Assembly (NCBI GenBank): GCA_965215215.1
Contig: OZ244043.1
Location: 2,914,001 to 2,978,000 of the forward strand
Direction: 5' to 3'
DNA from: CALDTK01 sp965215215
GTDB lineage: Bacteria > Bacteroidota > Bacteroidia > Chitinophagales > Saprospiraceae
DNA: 64,000 nt
Shown: positions 10,501 to 16,258 of the stretch, in pieces
Layout of the letters: the number at the start of each line of letters is the position of its first letter
How positions within the stretch are numbered: position 1 is the stretch's first letter
Notes under the pieces: generated by a model
Database searches by the model: none
The model's input: only the letters and a program-made list of their open reading frames with translations
Told to the model about the DNA's origin: nothing
Position numbers and translations under genes: made by a program

Positions 10501-11169
10501 GTGCTGATCCTTGCTGATGCGCACGAACACTCGGTCGAATTCGCGCAGCTGTACCGTGTTGCCCTCGGGTTGGAGGGGGATGTTTTGGTCCGAGACCACG
10601 GCCGCCACCTTCAGTCCCTCGCCCAAGTCTCCGTCGAGTTGGAGGTCGAGCCTACTGTCGAGCACCAAGCTCTGCGAGTTGCCGAAACGCAGTCCGCGCC
10701 CGAAGGTCCCGCGGTAGTCGACCGCCCCGAGCTCGCGCCGCAGCTCGGCCACGCTCGTGCCGGTTTGCTCGGTTTCGTCGACGTAGTTCTGCGGGCGGCG
10801 GTTCTCGAGGCGCAGCGAGTCGAGGCGTGCGTAGGGTTCGGTAAACCGGGCGACGAGCACCCGGTAGCGCCAGGCGATGCGGGCGTCGGCGGGGAGTTTT
10901 AGCGCGACTGTATCCACGCTCGCCGAGGCGTCGGTAAATCGGAGCCGGCCGGCCGGAATGCGACTGGTATCTCCGAGCACGCGGACCTCGAGGGTGCGAA
11001 GAAGCGGCGTTTCACCGGCGGGAAAGAAGAGCGTATCGCCCGCCGCGAGCGTGTCGAGGCGCAAGTTGCTAAGCGGGGCCAAGGTCGGCGTCTGCGCACG
11101 TGCTGCGCCCCATCCAACGACCAGGCCCACTGCGAGGGCGAGGGCCAGGGTGCTTGCCGTCGTCCTCAC
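7600..11169 (-). CDS. Large exported protein, probably outer-membrane beta-barrel
   Basis: The 1189-residue protein starts at a GTG and has a clear signal peptide (LALALAVGLVVGWGAARAQ). The N-terminal third is a beta-rich periplasmic or surface domain with a strongly patterned stretch around residues 150-350 (RGLRFGNSQSLVLDSRLDL, then VFVRISKDQHALTAGDYSL). This part resembles large uncharacterised outer-membrane proteins of Bacteroidota that carry a DYVIDYNRGEITF-type strand. The rest is a long series of alternating amphipathic strands, including many W/R/Y-rich strands, and ends with LSLRYEGRQVGVGRVVHSGQ and a terminal Phe, typical of a barrel end. It is transcribed away from the peroxidase gene. 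No substrate or partner can be named. Confidence 0.7.
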   Translation of the reverse strand: MRTTASTLALALAVGLVVGWGAARAQTPTLAPLSNLRLDTLAAGDTLFFPAGETPLLRTLEVRVLGDTSRIPAGRLRFTDASASVDTVALKLPADARIAWRYRVLVARFTEPYARLDSLRLENRRPQNYVDETEQTGTSVAELRRELGAVDYRGTFGRGLRFGNSQSLVLDSRLDLQLDGDLGEGLKVAAVVSDQNIPLQPEGNTVQLREFDRVFVRISKDQHALTAGDYSLRSDRGHFLRFDKNLQGLTYEYGLPQDATRGRASVASARGQFQRIQLPVADGNQGPYRLTGAQGQPFVIVLSGTERLTLDGRPLERGLDRDYVIDYNRGEITFQPRLLVNRFQRILVEYEYVDQEYLRTLAAAEATHDAGPWSFHAQGLQQQDGLRRTGSPLTEQAEEVLRMSDGTGEGVLVPSQALIEQGSANPLRYVRLPNPDPDCTADSIWRYEPEAAFGEAYSVGFTEVGIGNGDYQLAPTTGANGASYSYVAPDENCAPRGSYRAERRVQTPRALRLVSFGGGFVPDSSLAVVWELAGSSADANRYAPGAEQSFAGFAGGTKSWELGASGGELAAGAHLEGTGDGFRAIAPWRSPEFNRTWNLGTLAQQATEDPGAETLADAEVGWTSGGEHALNLFGELGYYRQAGRFTGFRQNWRAGYATGRWTFGHDGDRLAATRGDLETGRTRLGGTAQRRGPRWTQRFAASTLLTQNYDAVLDAADAVDRRVSEWAASTERAETDSTWALGLSYTGRADARGDGGGGSEGLSGDGISHQVDVSSVSPLNPRQGLELTATYRRTDGVRSGASPEDAKDYYLGRVSHRWQPTTRGWLRTQSTAEAGSGQERRVSVQYLKVQPGLGQYIWRDYNGDGVEELDEFEVAVFADSASYIKTVLLTDEFVATNTLALNQTVQLDAGRIEGGGERWWGRLSALNTASLRRRAVQDAGYGRLLAVNLPEADTTVVGDNLSWRSALYLNRARNAFQAELEHRQLADRSISLQGLQQLRTTGQGLNVQQPLGQAWRLTLALDRERRRSRSEGLAARNFVLDSREVRPGLSFQPTPNVRAGVESGYREGEALGLPERVSARSLKTLLELRVPSALTVAEGGSPDARRNPFAGASVRAEVERISQRFSGEADSPSGFALLEGLRPGRSWIWSANVDQQLGKALQLSLRYEGRQVGVGRVVHSGQAQLQAVF
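9217..9230 (+). repeat. 14-mer repeat GTTTTGGCGGAAGC
   Basis: Copy inside the large exported-protein gene, opposite to its coding strand. Confidence 0.7.
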
Positions 11170-11257
11170 TACAGCGTGAACGTAAGGCTGCGGGCTAAAG
11201 GTGTCACCGCGGCGATGTTACCGCATTATGGTATAGACACCCGCCCCGCCCCCTAAC

Positions 11258-11265
11258 TACATTGC
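11258..11265 (+). promoter_or_regulatory. Possible -7 box TACATTGC before the peroxidase gene
   Basis: This matches TAnnTTTG with one mismatch and lies 35 bases before the peroxidase ATG, in the 131-bp gap shared with the divergent large exported protein. No clear -33 element was seen. Confidence 0.3.
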
Positions 11266-11300
11266 TGGTACCCCCTTAACCAACGCAAGCCAGCAATTCT

Positions 11301-13199
11301 ATGGGGGTTCCTACACTACACGTCCGTCTTCTCCGCCCGGCGCTCTACGCCGCGGCCGTGCTCGTTGGCGTTGCGGCCCAGGCGCAGAGCGGTACGCGGA
11401 GTATCGACGGACACGGGAACAACCTCGACTACCCCGACTGGGGAGCCGCCGACGGCTGGCTCGTCAACACCTGCCCCACGGGATTCTCCGATGGCGCCTC
11501 GAGTCCGGCCGGAGCCACGCGCGCCAATCCGCGTGCGATCTCGAACGCGATCTTCGCGCAGGACGCGGAGCGTTTTAGCGCGAGCGGACTGAGTGACATG
11601 TGGTGGGCCTTCGGGCAGTTCGTGGATCACGACATCACCCTCACCGTCGACGGCCGGCAGGAATTTATGGGTATCCGCGTGCCGCGGGGCGACCGCTTCT
11701 TCGACCCGGACTCCACGGGGCGCGGGATGATTCCGATGATGCGCTCGGCCGGCGAGCTCGGCGAGCGCGGCGTGCGTCGCTACCGCAACGAGATCTCTTC
11801 CTTCCTGGACGCTTCGAACGTGTACGGCTCCACGGCCCAGCGGGCGGCGTGGCTGCGGACTGGCGAGGGCGGGAAGCTGCGCGTATCGAGCGGGAACCTA
11901 CTTCCCTTCAACACCTCCGACGGCCAGTTCGAGACCCGTATCGATACGACGGCGCCCGGGATGGACGGAGGTCGTGACGGGCGGCACCTCTTCGTAGCCG
12001 GCGACGTGCGAGCCAACGAGAACAGCCTCCTAACCAGCGTACACACGGTTTGGGTACGCGAGCACAACCGACTCTGCGACAGTCTGGAGAGCACCTTCTT
12101 CGGCGCCAGCGACGAGCAAATCTACCAGCACGCCCGCCGCCTCGTGGGCGCCCAGCTCCAGCACATCGTGTACGACGAGTGGCTTCCGGCCCTCGGCGTC
12201 GACTTGCCCGCGGCCGCCGCCTACGACGCCACGGTCGACCCGCGCGTGAGCAACGAGTTCGCGGCGGCCGGCTTCCGCTTCGGCCACTCGGTGGTGGGCA
12301 CGGAGCTGTGGCTACTCGACGCCAACGACCAGCCACTCCCGAATTCGCCCCTCTCCCTGCGCGAGGTATTCTTCGACCCGGTCGGCGTCATCCAGCGCCA
12401 GGGTATTGGTCCGATCCTGCGTGGTGCCTCCCGGCACCGCCAGCAGGAGCTCGACTGCGCCGTGGTCGACGACCTGCGCTCTTTCCTCTTCGGTGCACCG
12501 GGGGCCGGCGGCCTCGACCTCGCCGCGATCAACATCAACCGCGGTCGCGATCGCGGGGTAGCCAACTTCAACGCGATCCGCGAGGAGCTGGGCCTACGCC
12601 CGTACACCTCCTTCGCGCAACTCACCGGGGAGGCGGAGCTCGCGGCCCGCCTCGCTACGGTCTACGGCGAAGTATCCGACCTCGACGCTTGGGTAGGCAT
12701 GCTCGCCGAGCGAAAGACGAACGGGGTGGGGGCTACCCTCCGCGCCGTTCTCTCCGAGCAATTTCTGCGACTCCGCAGCGGCGACCGCTTCTTCTACACG
12801 CACGACCCGGCCTTCTCCCACGACGAGCGCGCGTGGATCGAGCGCCAGAGCCTCGCCGGGGTCATCGGTCGCAACTCCGCGATCAGCGCCCCCGAAAAGT
12901 CTTTTTTCGTACCCAACACCTACACCTCGCTCGCTCTCGCGAAAACAGCGGGACGTGGACCAATCACCGCCGTGTTGCAAGATCGCGGTATCCGCGTCGC
13001 CGGACTCGCAGCCGGCCGATCCGCCGTAATCACGCTCGTCGACGCCCTGGGGCGCACCCGGAGCCGGGCCGAGGTAATTGCCGACGCACGCGGCGAAACC
13101 ACCTACCAGCTACCCGGCAGCATCACTACCGGGGTCCTCTACACGACCGTCAGCCAACCGACCCGTCAGCCCGCTTCACTCGCCGTATACGTCCGTTGA
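11301..13199 (+). CDS. Secreted animal-type haem peroxidase
   Basis: The 632-residue protein has a signal peptide (about residues 1-28, ending VAAQAQS) and the full haem-peroxidase superfamily signature. WWAFGQFVDHDITL holds the distal His and the Asp that esterifies haem in mammalian enzymes. SVHTVWVREHNRL holds the conserved Arg. FRFGHSVV holds the proximal His, and NINRGRDRG is the family motif. The last 80 residues (from about RGIRVAGLAAGRSAVITLVD) look like a beta-sandwich tail that could serve as a T9SS sorting domain, though it is not a textbook one. The enzyme would oxidise halides or organic substrates with hydrogen peroxide outside the cell. A possible -7 box (TACATTGC) lies 35 bases before the ATG. 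Confidence 0.9.
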   Translation: MGVPTLHVRLLRPALYAAAVLVGVAAQAQSGTRSIDGHGNNLDYPDWGAADGWLVNTCPTGFSDGASSPAGATRANPRAISNAIFAQDAERFSASGLSDMWWAFGQFVDHDITLTVDGRQEFMGIRVPRGDRFFDPDSTGRGMIPMMRSAGELGERGVRRYRNEISSFLDASNVYGSTAQRAAWLRTGEGGKLRVSSGNLLPFNTSDGQFETRIDTTAPGMDGGRDGRHLFVAGDVRANENSLLTSVHTVWVREHNRLCDSLESTFFGASDEQIYQHARRLVGAQLQHIVYDEWLPALGVDLPAAAAYDATVDPRVSNEFAAAGFRFGHSVVGTELWLLDANDQPLPNSPLSLREVFFDPVGVIQRQGIGPILRGASRHRQQELDCAVVDDLRSFLFGAPGAGGLDLAAININRGRDRGVANFNAIREELGLRPYTSFAQLTGEAELAARLATVYGEVSDLDAWVGMLAERKTNGVGATLRAVLSEQFLRLRSGDRFFYTHDPAFSHDERAWIERQSLAGVIGRNSAISAPEKSFFVPNTYTSLALAKTAGRGPITAVLQDRGIRVAGLAAGRSAVITLVDALGRTRSRAEVIADARGETTYQLPGSITTGVLYTTVSQPTRQPASLAVYVR

Positions 13200-13254
13200 A
13201 CGAGCTTGGCACGAAGTTTACCTGACTACGTGTAGAGAAAACATCACCTACACC

Positions 13255-13926
13255 ATGTCCGCCGAAACAATTACAGTCCTCATTGCCGAAGATCACCAGA
13301 TCTTCTCCGAAGGACTCAAGTCCGTGCTCGAGTCGAGCCGGAAAATGCGCATCAAAGTGCTCGGCGAGGAGTCGAGCGGTGTGCAACTGCCCGAAACCGT
13401 CAACCAGCTCAAGCCGCAGGTGCTGCTGCTCGACCTCAACCTCTCCGGCGACGACGGACTCCTGCTGCTGCCCCGCATCAAGCGCGAGCACCGCGGCGTT
13501 AAGGTGATCGCGCTCACCATGTACGACGACCCCAAGATCGTGGCCGCCGCCTTCAAGGCCGGTGCCAACGGGTACGTGCTCAAGGGCTACGCCATTCAGG
13601 ACCTGTTCAAGGCCATCGACTCGGTCATGTCCGGCGAGGAGTACATCGGCCAGGGCGTGGAGGCACCGAACGACCGCACCGAGCTGCCCGCCGTGCTCAC
13701 CACGCACTCCTACGCCGACCGTTTCGTGAAGCGCTACCAGCTCACCAAGCGCGAGATCGAGGTGTTGCGCCTCATCACCCAGGCGCTCTCCAACAAGGAG
13801 ATCGCCTCGGAGCTCTACATCTCCGACCAGACGGTCAGCGTCCACCGCAAGAACATCATGCGCAAGCTCGGCGTCAACAACACCGCCGGCCTGCTGGCCA
13901 TCGTGTACTCCGACAGTCTCGTCTAG
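13255..13926 (+). CDS. NarL/FixJ-type response regulator
   Basis: The product is 223 residues from the ATG at 13255; an in-frame extension further upstream overlaps the peroxidase gene and is not conserved-looking. A receiver domain covers about residues 1-125: the acidic pair in IAEDHQIF, the phospho-acceptor Asp in LLLDLNLSGDDG, Thr in ALTMYDD and Lys in YVLKGY. A LuxR-type HTH covers the last 65 residues (LTKREIEVLRLITQALSNKE, then the recognition helix SDQTVSVHRKNIM). It is a DNA-binding output protein of a two-component system. No histidine kinase gene is adjacent, so its partner is unknown. A copy of the 14-base repeat begins 14 bases after the stop. Confidence 0.93.
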   Translation: MSAETITVLIAEDHQIFSEGLKSVLESSRKMRIKVLGEESSGVQLPETVNQLKPQVLLLDLNLSGDDGLLLLPRIKREHRGVKVIALTMYDDPKIVAAAFKAGANGYVLKGYAIQDLFKAIDSVMSGEEYIGQGVEAPNDRTELPAVLTTHSYADRFVKRYQLTKREIEVLRLITQALSNKEIASELYISDQTVSVHRKNIMRKLGVNNTAGLLAIVYSDSLV

Positions 13927-13940
13927 GGTCGATCGGTCTC

Positions 13941-13954
13941 GCTTGCGCTAAAAC
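13941..13954 (-). repeat. 14-mer repeat GTTTTAGCGCAAGC
   Basis: Intergenic copy, beginning 14 bases after the response-regulator stop. Confidence 0.7.
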
Positions 13955-13966
13955 CGCGGGCACCCC

Positions 13967-14029
13967 GAAACCCGAGTTTCGATCCCACCCGTCCGTTTCG
14001 GACAGCGGTGCGGCCGAAGCTCGGGTTTC
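13967..14029. repeat. Long inverted repeat enclosing a second hairpin
   Basis: The arms GAAACCCGAGTTTCG and CGAAGCTCGGGTTTC pair over 15 positions with one G-T wobble. The loop contains the perfect hairpin GTCCG-TTT-CGGAC at 13991-14003. No T-run follows, so a standard intrinsic terminator is not supported. It begins 40 bases after the stop of the response-regulator gene. Confidence 0.6.
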
Positions 14030-14444
14030 CGTCGTTTGGTAGCCTCGGGGCGGCGGGTCTGGGTGTAAGAGAACGGGGAGGGCCGGTTTAACGACCGGCT
14101 ATCCGGTGGTGGGACGGTGGGTCTGGATGCAGAAGCGGGAAGTGGCGGCGCGATGGGTTTTTCCCACGTTGTGGCTGGCGCCGGACTGACGCCCGGCGAG
14201 ACTACTGAAGGGGGGTAGCGAGGATTGCGGGTGGGCCGGCGGCACTCCTAAACGGTAGCTGAACTCGTGCGGGTAGGCTGTCGCAGTCCTCCCAACCCAA
14301 TGCGGGTAGCCGCGGGCGAAGAGTCCGACTCCCCGCGCCTTACCGGTTACTCGACGGCCGATTCGAGCGGGTCGCACCGCGGCGGGTCCCTAACCCCCGG
14401 AGGGTATAAAAGGCTGAAGCCCAGCGTACAGCGGTACACCGGGC

Positions 14445-14452
14445 TACTTTTG
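14445..14452 (+). promoter_or_regulatory. -7 promoter box TACTTTTG
   Basis: This is an exact match to the Bacteroidota -7 consensus TAnnTTTG, 73 bases before the ATG of the following T9SS cargo gene. It is the best promoter candidate of the 14.5-20.7 kb surface-protein run. No clear -33 element was seen. Confidence 0.5.
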
Positions 14453-14525
14453 AATGCATCGACAGGAAGGGCGAGAGCGCCCACAGCTGAAATGCAACTG
14501 TCGTGCCAATCGCCAAAAGTCGCCC

Positions 14526-16205
14526 ATGCCCTCACTGCCGCTCAACACCCTCAGCTTCTTCGCTTACGCGCTGCTCCTCGCCCTGAGCGGTCCGGCCCAA
14601 AGTTCCGACGTAGAGCTGCCGGCCAACGCACGGGCGCTGCTGGCGCGTTACGCCGATCCGGATCAGAACGCCTTCGACGCGCCCGCCTTCGCCGAGGCGG
14701 GCGAAGTGATGCGCCTCGCCGGGTTGCGCGACGAGCGCGAAGACTGTGGCGTCGGCGCCATCGTCCGCACCTTCGAACGGATCGATGCCGGTGGTGCGGT
14801 CGTTGGTACTTACGTACAGCGCGTCTCCGCGGCACCCGGTCACGCGTACAGCGTCTTCTTCCCGAACGATCGCGACGTGGTGCACGCCTCCCAGGCCCTC
14901 CCGGTGAGCGGCCGTTTCGTGGATGCGGACGGACAGGACATCCACACGCTCACCCACGCCAACGATAAGCTCGATGTTACGGTGACGGAGCGCCGCCTCG
15001 GTCCGAACGAGGATGCCAGCGACGACGCCTGCGCTACCGTGATCCGCGTCTACGACGTGATCAACTGGTGCGAGTGGGACGGTGCGAGTGAGGGCATTCT
15101 CGTCACCAATCCCGCCGGTACCTCCGCCGGCCCGCGCCTCGACGTGAGCGTGGACGCGCAGGGGGCCGTCGCCGTGCAGCTCGACTTCGTACCGGTGAGC
15201 CTGACCTCGGTAGGCCGCTGGCGCTACGAGCAGAAGATCCGCACCTTCGACGACCGCGCCCCGCTCGTCATCCCCGGTATGCCGCGGCCGCGCGAGGCGC
15301 AGCCCATTGGCGTCAGCAATCGAACGCTCGCCTCCGAAGACACTGCCCGCTCGCTGCAAATCCCCTTTCAGGTCCGCGACGCGACGGGCTCCGACCTCGA
15401 CGTGAGCTACTACCTCGTGCTCAACACCGGCAGCCGGCAGCCGCCGGCCGACGAGCTCCCGGGGGGGGAGAGCTTCCGCCAACGAGCGGCCGACCCGTAC
15501 GGCGCGCTCGAGCAGCGCGGCGACGGCCGCTACGCGGTAGTGGGCCGCTACCCCGCCGGTGACCACGCCGTGGTGATCCGCGCGATCAACGCCTGCGGTA
15601 ACCTAACCGAGCGTACCGTGGGCTTTTCGGTGAACGCAACGCGAACCCTGCAGACGGCCCCGCAGATTGGTGCCGTGATCACCCTCGATCAATCCGGATC
15701 GTACCGCCTGCGCGCCGATCAACTGCGCGCTGCATCGCCCGAGAATCGCGGACGCAACGCCTTCAGCTTCTCCTTAAATCCGGCCGACAGCGTTCTCGCA
15801 CTCGACTGCTCCGACGTGGGTTCGGTGGCGCTCCGGGTCTTCATGACGGATGAGGCCGGCCACCGCGACTTCGAAGAGCGCTACGTGCTCGTGCGGGGCT
15901 CGAAGGAAGGTTGCGGCGCCTTGAGCCTCGTCGGCGGAGACGACGGATTCACTTTCGACGCCCCTCGCCCCAATCCGGTAACGAACGTCGCCGAGCTTCA
16001 CTTTTCCTTACCGACGGCCGGTGAGGTAAAGCTCGCCGTAACCGACATGGCTGGCCACCGGCGCTTCGGGATGCGCGAAACTTTTGAGGCGGGGCGCGCG
16101 ACGCTCACCATCCCGGCGCTGGAGCGCCTCGGCGTCGGCACGTTCGAGTGCACCCTGCGTTTCGGCGAAGAGATACTCACCCGTACGTTGGTGGTGGTCG
16201 AGTAG
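14526..16205 (+). CDS. T9SS-secreted protein of unknown function
   Basis: I place the start at the ATG at 14526, which gives a signal peptide (NTLSFFAYALLLALSGPAQS); the frame is open further upstream but without a plausible leader. The 559-residue product has a middle region with beta-sandwich character (VIRVYDVINWCEWDG and repeated R-T-F or V-N-A strands). It ends in a type A T9SS sorting domain opening with FDAPRPNPVTNVAELHFSLP and closing with FGEEILTRTLVVVE. A few cysteines (DCGVG, DACATV, NWCEW) could form disulfides outside the cell. It lies upstream of the SprB-repeat adhesin in the same direction, 53 bases apart, so co-expression is likely. No enzymatic motif was found. Confidence 0.8.
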   Translation: MPSLPLNTLSFFAYALLLALSGPAQSSDVELPANARALLARYADPDQNAFDAPAFAEAGEVMRLAGLRDEREDCGVGAIVRTFERIDAGGAVVGTYVQRVSAAPGHAYSVFFPNDRDVVHASQALPVSGRFVDADGQDIHTLTHANDKLDVTVTERRLGPNEDASDDACATVIRVYDVINWCEWDGASEGILVTNPAGTSAGPRLDVSVDAQGAVAVQLDFVPVSLTSVGRWRYEQKIRTFDDRAPLVIPGMPRPREAQPIGVSNRTLASEDTARSLQIPFQVRDATGSDLDVSYYLVLNTGSRQPPADELPGGESFRQRAADPYGALEQRGDGRYAVVGRYPAGDHAVVIRAINACGNLTERTVGFSVNATRTLQTAPQIGAVITLDQSGSYRLRADQLRAASPENRGRNAFSFSLNPADSVLALDCSDVGSVALRVFMTDEAGHRDFEERYVLVRGSKEGCGALSLVGGDDGFTFDAPRPNPVTNVAELHFSLPTAGEVKLAVTDMAGHRRFGMRETFEAGRATLTIPALERLGVGTFECTLRFGEEILTRTLVVVE

Positions 16206-16222
16206 CAGTAACCCCGCCCTAA

Positions 16223-16236
16223 GTTTTCGCGTAAGC
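16223..16236 (+). repeat. 14-mer repeat GTTTTCGCGTAAGC
   Basis: Intergenic copy, 17 bases after the stop of the T9SS cargo gene. Variant with C at position 6. Confidence 0.65.
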
Positions 16237-16258
16237 GTGGCCTACTTACCACGACGCG

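Larger units (their letters stand above)
13927..14525. other. 600-bp intergenic region rich in hairpins
   Basis: No convincing gene is seen on either strand. The first 270 bases hold a 15-bp long-range stem (13967-13981 with 14015-14029, one wobble pair) enclosing the hairpin GTCCG-TTT-CGGAC, then GCCGGT-TTAACG-ACCGGC at 14082-14099, TGGG-TTTTT-CCCA at 14154-14166 and CGCCGG-ACTGACGC-CCGGCG at 14179-14198. A 15-base segment at 14051-14065 is repeated at 14115-14129 with two differences. The final part holds a good -7 promoter box for the next gene. It may be a structured RNA, an attenuator or a degraded element. Confidence 0.5.

Noticed and set aside
12050..13225. A 391-codon open frame on the plus strand
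   Set aside because: Shifted frame of the peroxidase gene; the product is an arginine-rich shadow.
14099..14377. 92-codon frame on the minus strand in the hairpin-rich gap
   Set aside because: Low-complexity basic product with no recognisable motif; the region is better explained by DNA/RNA structure.
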